Shown piece after piece: positions 47,525 to 56,566 of a stretch of 64,000 nucleotides of DNA. The DNA is from Gammaproteobacteria bacterium. GTDB taxonomy: Bacteria > Pseudomonadota > Gammaproteobacteria > DSM-16500. The notes under the pieces were generated by a model that searched no databases, was not told the origin of the DNA, and worked only from the letters and a program-made list of their open reading frames with translations. Location: NCBI GenBank assembly GCA_021324305.1, contig JAJPJI010000037.1, forward strand, positions 1 to 64,000, read 5' to 3'. The first letter of the stretch is position 1, and the number at the start of each line of letters is the position of its first letter. The translations under genes were made by a program, and so were the position numbers.

Positions 47525-48642
47525 CCGCAAAAACTGGAGGACTAGAAGGAGTTATCGTTGGTGATACAGCGATATCTACTGTTGGCAAGGAAGGCGTGGG
47601 TTTAACCTATCGTGGTTACGATATCCATGATTTGGCCGCATACTCCACATTTGAAGAGGTTGCCTATCTGCTCATCTATGGTGATCTGCCATCACAAGCA
47701 CAATTGCAGGCATACCGGGAAAAGCTTGTAAAAATGCGCCGTCTGCCTAACGAGTTAAAACTGCTCCTGGAAACAATACCAGGCTCCGTGCACCCAATGG
47801 ATGTCTTGCGTACCAGCATATCCATGCTTGGCACGCTGGAATCTGAAACAGCCCAATACACTTCTCACCAAATTGCAGACCGGTTGATTGCCTGCACGCC
47901 AAGCATCTTGCTCTACTGGTATCAGTTTCATCGTAACAATGTACGTATCGAAACCTGGAATAGCGAAGAACAAACTATTGCCGGATATTTCCTGCATTTA
48001 TTACATGGCAAAAAACCTGACGATGATCAGCGGCGTGCTGTCGATGTATCACTGATTCTTTACGCTGAACATGAATTTAATGCCTCAACATTTGCTGCAA
48101 GAGTGACAACATCCACCGAATCTGATTTCTATTCTGCTGTTGTATCCGCCATTGGCACCTTGCGCGGGCCCTTGCATGGCGGCGCCAATGAAGAAGCCAT
48201 GCGGCTCGTCAGCATGTTTAAAACACCGGATCAAGCAGAAGCAGCTATCAGAGACATGCTCGCCAAGAAAGTTAAAATCATGGGCTTTGGGCACCGTGTT
48301 TACAAGATTTCCGATCCACGCTCAGATATCATCAAGCGCTGGTCGGAAAAACTATCCGCAACCGCACGCGACGGATATTTATATGCAGTTTCCGAACGCA
48401 TTGAAAAAATAATGTGGGATGAGAAAAAATTATTCCCCAATCTCGATTTTTACAGTGCGACCGCTTACCACTTCTGTGGAATTCCGACACCGCTATTTAC
48501 ACCAATATTTGTCATGTCGCGTTTAAGTGGTTGGAGTGCGCATATTTTCGAACAACGGGCAAATAACCGTTTGATCAGACCGGAAGCTAAATATATCGGA
48601 CCAGAACCTCGTCCATTTACACCTATACAAGAAAGAGGCTAA
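47521..48642 (+). CDS. prpC: 2-methylcitrate synthase
   Basis: A 373-residue citrate-synthase-fold enzyme condensing propionyl-CoA with oxaloacetate. Short length (citrate synthase is about 430) and the start [31 protein letters not shown] are PrpC-like. Catalytic residues lie in [12 protein letters not shown] (His), [12 protein letters not shown] (His) and the late FYSATAYHF (Asp-equivalent aspartate in NLDFYSA). Its ATG overlaps prpB by 4 bp, and prpD follows 3 bp later. Confidence 0.96.
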   Translation: MTAKTGGLEGVIVGDTAISTVGKEGVGLTYRGYDIHDLAAYSTFEEVAYLLIYGDLPSQAQLQAYREKLVKMRRLPNELKLLLETIPGSVHPMDVLRTSISMLGTLESETAQYTSHQIADRLIACTPSILLYWYQFHRNNVRIETWNSEEQTIAGYFLHLLHGKKPDDDQRRAVDVSLILYAEHEFNASTFAARVTTSTESDFYSAVVSAIGTLRGPLHGGANEEAMRLVSMFKTPDQAEAAIRDMLAKKVKIMGFGHRVYKISDPRSDIIKRWSEKLSATARDGYLYAVSERIEKIMWDEKKLFPNLDFYSATAYHFCGIPTPLFTPIFVMSRLSGWSAHIFEQRANNRLIRPEAKYIGPEPRPFTPIQERG

Positions 48643-48645
48643 ATA

Positions 48646-50094
48646 ATGGCTTTACATACAGTTGATGAAAATATTCGACCCGCACCCGATACTGAATTGG
48701 TAACAATTGCAGACTATGTCACCCGCAATAATGTGGGCAGCGACCTTGCCTTTACCACAGCCCGCTATTGTCTCATGGATGCATTAGGCTGTGCCATTCT
48801 GGCGTTACAGTATCCTGCCTGCACGAAACTTCTTGGACCGATTATTCCCGGAACAACGGTACCCATCGGTGCTCGTGTACCTGGCACTAGCTACATGCTG
48901 GATCCCATTCTTGCGGCTTTCAATATTGGAACACTGGTACGCTGGCTGGATTTCAATGATACCTGGCTTGCAGCCGAATGGGGTCACCCGTCAGATAATC
49001 TGGGCGCAATTCTGGCACTCGCGGATTATCTAAGCCGCAAGAGAATTGCCCAAGGTGAAAAGCCTTTGGTTGTCAAGGATGTACTTGCAGCCATGATTAA
49101 AGCGCATGAAATTCAAGGTGTGCTTGCACTTGAAAACGGCTTTAATCGTTTAGGGTTTGATCACGTTATTCTTGTCAAGATTGCTTCCACTGCGGTTGCA
49201 GCCTACATGTTAGGCGCTACACGCGATCAGGTTGTCAATGCCTTGTCACAAGCCTGGCTGGATGGCGCAGCATTAAGAACATACAGACATGCGCCAAATA
49301 CTGGATCCCGCAAATCCTGGGCAGCCGGCGATGCTACCAGCCGTGCCACACGTCTTGCATGGATGACCATGCAGGGTGAAATGGGTTATCCAAGCGCACT
49401 TACCGCAAAAAAATGGGGCTTTTATGACTCTGTCACTCAAGGCAAGCCGCTCAGGATCGCCAGACCTTTTGGCACCTATGTGATGGAAAATGTATTATTC
49501 AAAATTTCATTTCCTGCTGAATTTCATGCACAGACAGCAGTAGAATGTGCGATTATCCTACACCCCAAGATTAAAGACAGACTTGGACAAATCGAAAAAA
49601 TTGTTCTCACGACACAGGAATCAGCCGTACGCATCATCAGTAAATCCGGCCCCCTGCACAACCCAGCAGATCGTGATCATTGTCTTCAATATATGGTTGC
49701 TGTTGCGCTCTTGCACGGCGATCTTAAAGCTGACTATTACGAAAATGAATTTGCCAGCGATGCACGTATAGATAAATTACGCGAGTTGATGCATGTAGAA
49801 GAAGATAAACAATTTTCCAAGGATTATCTCGATCCGGAAAAGCGTTCGATTGCAAATTCAATTCAGGTATTCTTCAAGGACGGCACCAATACAGATAAAA
49901 TCGTCGTTGAGTATCCAGTCGGACACCGTCGTCGCCGCGAAGAAGGAATTCCACTGATGTATAAAAAGTTCGAGGAAAATGCATCAACGCTCTATTCTTC
50001 AGACAAGGTACAGAAGCTGTTATCACTGTTTGAAGACAAGGATGCGCTAGAAGCCATGCCTGTCAATTCATTTATGGATATGTTTGCAGTTTAG
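48646..50094 (+). CDS. prpD: 2-methylcitrate dehydratase
   Basis: A 482-residue MmgE/PrpD family enzyme that dehydrates 2-methylcitrate to 2-methyl-cis-aconitate. Typical blocks: [36 protein letters not shown] with [20 protein letters not shown], then [14 protein letters not shown] and the C-terminal [20 protein letters not shown]. PrpD rather than AcnD is used here, so no prpF is needed; the hydration back to methylisocitrate would rely on a general aconitase. No prpR regulator is adjacent. Confidence 0.96.
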   Translation: MALHTVDENIRPAPDTELVTIADYVTRNNVGSDLAFTTARYCLMDALGCAILALQYPACTKLLGPIIPGTTVPIGARVPGTSYMLDPILAAFNIGTLVRWLDFNDTWLAAEWGHPSDNLGAILALADYLSRKRIAQGEKPLVVKDVLAAMIKAHEIQGVLALENGFNRLGFDHVILVKIASTAVAAYMLGATRDQVVNALSQAWLDGAALRTYRHAPNTGSRKSWAAGDATSRATRLAWMTMQGEMGYPSALTAKKWGFYDSVTQGKPLRIARPFGTYVMENVLFKISFPAEFHAQTAVECAIILHPKIKDRLGQIEKIVLTTQESAVRIISKSGPLHNPADRDHCLQYMVAVALLHGDLKADYYENEFASDARIDKLRELMHVEEDKQFSKDYLDPEKRSIANSIQVFFKDGTNTDKIVVEYPVGHRRRREEGIPLMYKKFEENASTLYSSDKVQKLLSLFEDKDALEAMPVNSFMDMFAV

Positions 50095-50169
50095 CAGCGC
50101 CAGACTTGATGAATGTCAGTTACTTCGATCTCAAATTCAAGTAACCATTCACACTGCTTCGATAGAAAC

Positions 50170-50201
50170 CCCTCTTCTCCACATTTTTGTGGAGAAGAGG
50201 G
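50170..50201. terminator. 14-bp perfect hairpin between prpD and calpain-like gene
   Basis: CCCTCTTCTCCACA and its exact complement are separated by TTTT, forming a 14-bp stem between two converging genes. No T-run follows on either side, but the stability and placement suggest a bidirectional terminator. Confidence 0.6.
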
Positions 50202-50211
50202 ACCTTGCCAG

Positions 50212-52047
50212 TTATTGTTTAAGTGAATCCGTCAAGCCTGATCCTTTATTTTCGGAAATACTCACAAAAGTATTTGTCAATTTGAGTCCAGGAATTGGAT
50301 CACAGGCTATAAAATCTACGAAATACCGTGCAAAGTCGCTTAACTCTATCCAGAAAACACCAAATGATTTTTCTTCCTTGATGAAATCCACACTACGTTG
50401 CTTGTCCCAGAGATATGCTCTGCCAATCTCGCCCCAAGGATTTCTTAATCGTAAAAAATAATATGTCTTGCTATTAATGACCGTTTCTTTCACATCCAAG
50501 AGTGAATAGGCATGATTATTTCGGAGACCAGGCACGTCAAAATTGAACTTCTCAACCGTTGATGCCGTCATGCAATGATGTGACGCCAGCAATTCCTTAA
50601 TCTGTTTATACAGTGAAAGGTGCTGGGCAGTATACAGACCTTCTTCCGCAACACCGGCGTAATGATATACACACTGTCCTTCAAGAGTCACTTCCGGATT
50701 GATAATATACATTCTCAAGAGACTGATTAATTCTACCGGCGTCTGTACTTCTGTTGTTCGCAGCTTTTCAAGAAATTCCGGCAACTCGGATGCCTGATAA
50801 TGAGTAACCCTCCCTTGTAAACTATCCATTTTCTCGATTAGCCGCATCAGTTCACTATACTTTTCTGGCAGTGCTTTTTTCAGGCGCAGAAGGAATTCAC
50901 CCCATAACAAATAATTTTCTTGTGTTTTAAAGCAGTTCTTGACATTGCCTTCATTGAATTGCTTTTCAAATATTTTACGTTGGTTTTCAAGTTCTTCAGC
51001 TTTCAATCCCATGGATAATAGTGATGCCCACATTAATGCGCCAGCGCAGGCTGAAGCATTCCATGGATGTATGCTTTCCACCAGATTGGAGTTAATTGTA
51101 TATTTCTTCGCATCCTGACCGGTTAGTATCTTGAATGCGAGCTCACTTCTTCCACCACTGCCATACATGACACGAAATGATGGGTGGGTGAAACCCAATT
51201 TGCCATCCACCTCACGATAAGCATAACCCGCATACACTTTTTCCAACATGTGTATCCAGGGTGTATGTGCTACTGTGTTGTCGTTGCCTTCACAAAAATA
51301 CTTGTTGGAAACAATCAGGAATTCCGGCTTTTGCTTTTCTGGATGATTCAAACGAACAATGGTGTACTTGCCCTGCTGCACCATACTGTTCATGAAAAAA
51401 TCCACGCCATTATCTGTTGCCAGAATCGATCCGATTGCAGACAACAAGAAGCAATCACCCAGGACGGTTTGCTTGATTTCCCTGATATCAACGGCCTGGC
51501 CGTTGGGAAAAAGATCTTCGGTATTATCGCGGTAATATTCAACCTTATCAGTCTTGATATCCTCTGCGAAAGCGTATCCTCTCTTTACAACCTCTACACC
51601 GCGCCCGGATTCAGGCAAGTTACTTTTCTTTTCCGCCGGCTTGAAGGTTGCCACTTCATATGCATACGGACTTAACATCAGCATCTTGTGGAGTGCACTT
51701 GCTATCACGACAGGGCGGATCAAAACCTGCATATCCTCTTCCAGAACAGTGTTGCTTTGAACCAGGGTATGCGAATGCTGAAGCTGTAATGAAGTAATTT
51801 TGTGAGCCTTGTCCTTTTTCAAATGGAAAATGTTGATCTGTTCCGAAACATCGGCTTCCTTGCTTTGTTCATAACAACTTCGATCAAGCAGCGGAATGTT
51901 TTTTAACAATTTTACTTTTCGTTTCACAATACCAAGTATCGCAGGCTCTGCCCAGATCAGTTCAGCATTTGGCGGAACAACCAGTTTACCTTTTGTATGA
52001 AGAGATTGTGTCTTTGGAGATGAATCCGATGAGAACTTGCTAAACAT
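50212..52047 (-). CDS. Calpain-like cysteine protease
   Basis: A 611-residue protein with a peptidase C2 (calpain) domain at about 170-580. The triad is visible: C199 in QTVLGDCFLLSAIGS, H512 in RNNHAYSLLDV and N536 in RLRNPWGEIG. Between C199 and H512 lies a longer helical stretch (about 340-490) than in animal calpains. Residues 1-160 are unlike any domain I know. There is no signal peptide, no EF-hand and no C2 domain, so calcium control is not evident. AAGG precedes the ATG. Calpain domains are common in eukaryotes and sporadic in bacteria; a secreted effector acting in the host is a plausible inference. Confidence 0.83.
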   Translation of the reverse strand: MFSKFSSDSSPKTQSLHTKGKLVVPPNAELIWAEPAILGIVKRKVKLLKNIPLLDRSCYEQSKEADVSEQINIFHLKKDKAHKITSLQLQHSHTLVQSNTVLEEDMQVLIRPVVIASALHKMLMLSPYAYEVATFKPAEKKSNLPESGRGVEVVKRGYAFAEDIKTDKVEYYRDNTEDLFPNGQAVDIREIKQTVLGDCFLLSAIGSILATDNGVDFFMNSMVQQGKYTIVRLNHPEKQKPEFLIVSNKYFCEGNDNTVAHTPWIHMLEKVYAGYAYREVDGKLGFTHPSFRVMYGSGGRSELAFKILTGQDAKKYTINSNLVESIHPWNASACAGALMWASLLSMGLKAEELENQRKIFEKQFNEGNVKNCFKTQENYLLWGEFLLRLKKALPEKYSELMRLIEKMDSLQGRVTHYQASELPEFLEKLRTTEVQTPVELISLLRMYIINPEVTLEGQCVYHYAGVAEEGLYTAQHLSLYKQIKELLASHHCMTASTVEKFNFDVPGLRNNHAYSLLDVKETVINSKTYYFLRLRNPWGEIGRAYLWDKQRSVDFIKEEKSFGVFWIELSDFARYFVDFIACDPIPGLKLTNTFVSISENKGSGLTDSLKQ

Positions 52048-52162
52048 TTACCTTAATCCCCGTTAAATTTTCTGATTATTGCATTTTTACTTTGTCTTAA
52101 TTTATAAAAATACGCAGGGATTGTATAATGTTTGATCTCACCTGGTCTACATTTTAATTAAA

Positions 52163-52203
52163 TCAATAAAAACAAAAGGTTAGGTTCAAATTCTACCCAA
52201 CCT
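52163..52203 (-). terminator. Rho-independent terminator of cvpA
   Basis: On the minus strand AGGTTGGGT pairs with ACCTAACCT (9 bp, one G-U) across a 9-nt loop, followed by TTTTGTTTTTATT. It begins about 50 bp after the cvpA stop. Confidence 0.8.
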
Positions 52204-52252
52204 GTATTTTTAAAAGAAAAAGAATATATAGAGTCAAACATCCGGGTTGTTG

Positions 52253-52882
52253 CTATTTGGATATCTTCTCAACAGCGCCACTGACTGCACCGCTGACTGA
52301 TCCCGTAACACTTTGCACCGTTGATCCGAATGTTGATTTGATGTTTGCCAATGCTGGATTAACTACGCCGCCCAGCCAGACTACCGCTGGTTGAAATTGG
52401 GGAACTAACTGGGACTGCTGCCAGAATGTTTGTTTACTGACAGGTGACAGTTGCACCACAAAAATAACACCTACAACAATCAGAAAGCCGCGGACGAAGC
52501 CAAATACACCGCCTAATATCCGGTTGCCAAATCCCAAAATACCCGTGGAGAATATTAAATTCAGTATCCATTTGATGATAGAGCCAACAATCATGGTTCC
52601 AACAAACAGGGCAGCGAAACTGGCCCCATATGCCAAATAAGAAACAGGTGTAGCTGTGCTGGTACCAATCGCGCTTGAGGTCTGGCTTACGACAGACTGG
52701 ACGGGAGCAGATGTTGTGAAGAAATTGGCAAGAGCCGTCGTATACATGATTGCCACTACAAACGCTGCAATCACGGTGATGAGAGAGAGTAATTCACTCA
52801 CCAGACCTCTGCCAAATCCGACAATCACTGAGCCAAATACAATTACCAGGATTAAAATATCAACAATATTTAGGTTACCCAT
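52253..52882 (-). CDS. cvpA: CvpA family membrane protein
   Basis: A 209-residue inner-membrane protein. MGNLNIVDILILVIVFGSVI followed by GFGRGLVSELLSLI is the CvpA signature (N-D-x-x-x...G-x-x-R-G), with further segments at about 75-105 and 115-145. E. coli CvpA (162 residues) is needed for colicin V production and bile resistance; the excess here is a Ser/Val-rich tail (VTGSVSGAVSGAVEKISK). In many relatives it sits before purF; that partner is not here. Confidence 0.88.
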   Translation of the reverse strand: MGNLNIVDILILVIVFGSVIVGFGRGLVSELLSLITVIAAFVVAIMYTTALANFFTTSAPVQSVVSQTSSAIGTSTATPVSYLAYGASFAALFVGTMIVGSIIKWILNLIFSTGILGFGNRILGGVFGFVRGFLIVVGVIFVVQLSPVSKQTFWQQSQLVPQFQPAVVWLGGVVNPALANIKSTFGSTVQSVTGSVSGAVSGAVEKISK

Positions 52883-53039
52883 GATGAATCCCTTTTTAAA
52901 CCCTGATAGTTATAGTATAGCAATGCTTATGAAAAGAAGTATGAAAAAAAATTCCAAGCAAAATGAATAGCTTATCAAACAAGTCTTGATTTAGACAGAG
53001 CAAAGAGAAACCAAAAGCCGGATTACATTCAATCCAAAA

Positions 53040-53789
53040 TCAGGAAAATGCAACAATTTTGTCTGGCACATCAGAAAAAACCGCGTCCACTCCCCAGGAA
53101 AAAAGCTGTTTGGCTCGTGCTGGATCATTTACTGTATAACAGAGTAATAACCTGCCCATGGCTTTAATTCTGTGCGCCGCGGCTTCCGTCATGATTTCTT
53201 CATTGACATTGACAGATATGCAATGTAGAGACCTGCATATTGACTCCCAATCCGGCTCCCATTCATGCAGCAGTAGTCCCAGCAAACACTCAGGCGAATA
53301 TTTCCGTAATAACCTTAATGCATTAACAGAAAAACTGGAAAACAGGAATTGATTGTTTGCTGATAGAAGATATGGCGCCAGTTGTTCGAGAACCTGTTTT
53401 ACTACTCTCTCTTCATGTCCGGGCAATGCTTTGATTTCTACATTTGCAGAGAGATGCGCTTCTTGCAGAAAATCAATTACCGTACGCAGTTTGGGGATAC
53501 GCTCGCCTGAAAAGCGCAAATCAAACCAGGCGCCTGCATCAAGCGAGTCTAAATAGGCATAAGGATATTGACTGACTTCTCCGTGGCCATTCGTTGTCCT
53601 ATCCAGCGATTCATCATGGAACACGATTAATTGACCATCGGCAGCATCCATCACATCAAATTCCACCCATTTAACACCTAACTGCGCCGCTTTCGTAAAT
53701 GAAGCGATAGTATTCTCAGGAGCATATGCGCAGGCTCCACGATGTCCGATGACGGGTGGATTAAATTTTATGGTTGTATGGCTTCTCAT
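53040..53789 (-). CDS. Glycerophosphodiester phosphodiesterase (UgpQ-like)
   Basis: A 249-residue cytosolic GDPD enzyme that hydrolyses deacylated phospholipids to glycerol-3-phosphate and an alcohol. Catalytic and metal residues: VIGHRGACAYAPENTIASF (HRG, PEN), VEFDVMDAADGQLIVFHDES (E-x-D, H-D). The final WGVDAVFSDVPDKI is typical. The ATG at 53789 is chosen because upstream frame residues are hydrophobic/basic and overlap the previous gene. Only one base separates it from that gene's stop, so they are co-translated. Confidence 0.92.
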   Translation of the reverse strand: MRSHTTIKFNPPVIGHRGACAYAPENTIASFTKAAQLGVKWVEFDVMDAADGQLIVFHDESLDRTTNGHGEVSQYPYAYLDSLDAGAWFDLRFSGERIPKLRTVIDFLQEAHLSANVEIKALPGHEERVVKQVLEQLAPYLLSANNQFLFSSFSVNALRLLRKYSPECLLGLLLHEWEPDWESICRSLHCISVNVNEEIMTEAAAHRIKAMGRLLLCYTVNDPARAKQLFSWGVDAVFSDVPDKIVAFS

Positions 53790-53790
53790 T

Positions 53791-54501
53791 TTAATGCGCC
53801 AGCTTTTGATTAAGAACATCAGGCATGGAAGCGATGATAACCGTCGCTTGCTGCTGTACTTTGCTGCCCACCGATATTGGAACAGGCATACGGGCAACCG
53901 CAGCAGCCTTTTCCATGTAAACATTATTGACCATTGGAGCGGGTGCCACCGGATTCACATTTATAAAGTCTATGCTATACAGATAGTATTTTTGATCGGG
54001 ATAGACTTTATTTAATGCATCGATTTCAGCTTTTGCCTGCTGATACAAATTATTTCTCAATATGCTATTTGCCTGCCTGTACTCATCCTCGCTGGGAGTG
54101 AATTGCACATTATCGATGGTGAATGTCTCGCCTGGTTTGCTGATTGCCTTAGCCTTGGTGCGCAACCCGGCAAGCTCTGTCTGCGGCAATCTTGCTTGTG
54201 CTGTGATCTGAATGCTTTCCAGTCCCGATTGATCAAGTGACCGGTTAAATGCCATGATGTGCCATTCACCCTTATCAGATAACTGTTTTAATTTGTTCAT
54301 AACATCTGCTTGCACATTGGCAATACCCTGATCAGTGACAGCTGCATTGGCAGACACATAGACCAAGGCAGTCTTGGTCGTCACCCATTGTTCGGATTGT
54401 AATTGCAGGGTTACCTTGTTTAACAGAGTACTATAATCAACATCAGCCCAAGCAGGAATTGAGCAAATCATTCCTAATAGCATTAAAAATATCTTTTTCA
54501 T
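53791..54501 (-). CDS. Unknown exported protein coupled to UgpQ-like gene
   Basis: A 236-residue protein with a clear signal peptide (about 1-19, MKKIFLMLLGMICSIPAWA). The mature part alternates helices and strands (LLNKVTLQLQSEQWVTTKTA; VSANAAVTDQGIANVQADVM; ESIQITAQARLPQTELAGLR). The repeated strand-helix pattern with 'QITAQARLP' reminds me of SIMPL/DUF541 proteins, but I cannot confirm it. It is likely periplasmic. Its stop is one base before the glycerophosphodiesterase ATG, suggesting a joint envelope role. Confidence 0.7.
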   Translation of the reverse strand: MKKIFLMLLGMICSIPAWADVDYSTLLNKVTLQLQSEQWVTTKTALVYVSANAAVTDQGIANVQADVMNKLKQLSDKGEWHIMAFNRSLDQSGLESIQITAQARLPQTELAGLRTKAKAISKPGETFTIDNVQFTPSEDEYRQANSILRNNLYQQAKAEIDALNKVYPDQKYYLYSIDFINVNPVAPAPMVNNVYMEKAAAVARMPVPISVGSKVQQQATVIIASMPDVLNQKLAH

Positions 54502-54585
54502 GTGTCATCCATCCTTAATGTGATTTACCTTATATTTTATGCAACTTATGTTCACGCCGCCACAGAAAAGCCGTTCCACCTTGAT

Positions 54586-56400
54586 TTATGCTCGAGGTGG
54601 ATACATCCGCTTACTGGTTTCATTATTTATCAACACATCAATACCCCCATCCTGTACAGGCAATGCATGCGAGGATAGAGATGATGGTCTCGACCATACG
54701 CTTCCTCTTCTTAACCATTCAGGCAGCAACGAATATAATCTGTTTTCTCTTCTGCTTTCCCGGTCATGCGATATCAATGGCAAATGTTCATCTAATTCTT
54801 CATCCGTTACATCAGCACCCTGAGATTTACGCCCACTCTCTGCATGTACAGGAGTATCTGAATGTTTTTTGCTGGAAAATTGATCTTGTGTAATACCCGC
54901 TCCTGCGCCAAGACCTGTACCAACGACAGAAGCCGCAGCTATTAAAATACCCAGTTTGGTCGGTTCCAGCGCCAACCATATGGCAACCAGTGTACTTGTG
55001 CCCCCTGCTCCCGCACCACCTAACAGCATCTTCAGCCAGTGCCGTCCGAAAAATGATTTTAAAAATCGTAACAAATTATCATCCGTGGCTGCCAGATGCA
55101 CCAACAGGATGCTCTCGATGCGCACCAAAGCCGCCATGCATGCATCATTCGTTTGCTTGATCTTTTGGACTGCATTCGTCAACTGCACTTGCAGCTTTTC
55201 AAGCTCTTCAATTTGTGCCCGCATGCCGGTTAGAGATTTCTGTGCATCAGCAGCCCGCGTATAAGATGAAATAAACCTGCCAGTCTGGACTACAAGCTGG
55301 TCCACTGATGAAATGGTTTGTGATCCGGCGTTAATCCAGCCCTGCTCCCAATATCCCATGGTCGCCATACCGACAATGGTATTAACAACAGATTGCGACT
55401 GACACGCTTCACGTACTTTTTGTGCAATCACACTCATTTCCCTGTAGCCATTATTATTGACGGAACCCGGGTCACCATCCCGCAAACTGGAAATCAGCTT
55501 AAGCCCCTTATTCACGATTTCCTGATCAACATTCCCGTATCGCTGCCGCAGGGATTGAATCAGTCCAGGAAGTGCAGCCAATGCAAGTTCCAGTGCATGA
55601 ATTTGCGGTGACAGCATTTCATCAAGCTCTCTCTTTATTCTTTGCAGTCTGTCTATATAAGACATAATCACTTGCGTCTCACGTTTTATGCCCGGCTTGT
55701 CTTTACGCGCATAGGCTTCATGCAGCGCGTCTGTCGTATGATTCATAGCGTTGGTTAACGGTAATGTTTCCAGACAGTCCAGAATAAAATTTACTCTTTC
55801 ATCGCGAAATAATCGTTGTACTTTTTCATGAGCGACAGGATGCTCTGGATAATTCAACGAATTAAGTTTTTCTGCGATCATGGACAACTGGATAGTGACG
55901 TACTCAAGATTTCGTCTGATTTCCAGCACATTGGCAGACATATATTCACGTTCGGATTTTTCAGCTTCCCTCTCAAGATTGGCGACCTGATTTTCATATG
56001 GAATAAATAGTGAGAGAATAAATTTCTGCCTGATTAACACATGGTGAATATTAATCAGCTGCAAAAACATCTGGATTTTATTATCCGGGAGAGCCGCAAA
56101 TGAAATATCGAGCGCCGAACAGAATGCTTGGAGATGTTGGCTATGAGACTCTTTTAACTCGTTATAAAAAGTATTCAATCTCGCCAAAGACGAGAAGACC
56201 GGCGTGGACAGCATATCCCAAAATGATTCAAATAATTGCAATTTTTGCGCCGCAAATCCTTCTGGCTTTGACTTGCCCTCCGCAAAGGCATTTGCAAACA
56301 CGTCATGGATCCTGTTGAGCGCGATATCAATATCGCTGATGAATGCCATTTCAGGGGTCTGGTGATCTATAACAGGAACAAGAAGTCTCGGATAGCTCAT
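54586..56400 (-). CDS. Large coiled-coil protein with C-terminal membrane hairpin
   Basis: A 604-residue protein, family unknown. I start at MSYPRLLVPV because GAGGT lies 5 bases upstream; an in-frame ATG four codons earlier overlaps that site. About residues 10-460 are almost all helical with coiled-coil character (RIKRELDEMLSPQIHALELA; MRAQIEELEKLQVQLTNAVQ). About residues 465-515 are glycine-rich hydrophobic (KMLLGGAGAGGTSTLVAIWL; GILIAAASVVGTGLGAGAGI), probably a two-pass hairpin. The tail is charged and serine-rich with DEELDEHLPLIS. No signal peptide. The layout recalls type IV effectors or tethering factors; that is inference. Confidence 0.6.
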   Translation of the reverse strand: MSYPRLLVPVIDHQTPEMAFISDIDIALNRIHDVFANAFAEGKSKPEGFAAQKLQLFESFWDMLSTPVFSSLARLNTFYNELKESHSQHLQAFCSALDISFAALPDNKIQMFLQLINIHHVLIRQKFILSLFIPYENQVANLEREAEKSEREYMSANVLEIRRNLEYVTIQLSMIAEKLNSLNYPEHPVAHEKVQRLFRDERVNFILDCLETLPLTNAMNHTTDALHEAYARKDKPGIKRETQVIMSYIDRLQRIKRELDEMLSPQIHALELALAALPGLIQSLRQRYGNVDQEIVNKGLKLISSLRDGDPGSVNNNGYREMSVIAQKVREACQSQSVVNTIVGMATMGYWEQGWINAGSQTISSVDQLVVQTGRFISSYTRAADAQKSLTGMRAQIEELEKLQVQLTNAVQKIKQTNDACMAALVRIESILLVHLAATDDNLLRFLKSFFGRHWLKMLLGGAGAGGTSTLVAIWLALEPTKLGILIAAASVVGTGLGAGAGITQDQFSSKKHSDTPVHAESGRKSQGADVTDEELDEHLPLISHDRESRRENRLYSLLPEWLRRGSVWSRPSSLSSHALPVQDGGIDVLINNETSKRMYPPRA

Positions 56401-56566
56401 GCCGCACCTCATTGTCTAGGGAGTACATAAAACCCGATAGCGATCCTCATTGCTTTAAGAAAAACGGCCACAAGCAGCAAGGTAATGTGATCTATTTAGT
56501 TATATAGGCTTCCTATTCCTGGTTCAACTGTTAAAATAAGCTCGATTAAACACACAATGAATAAAT

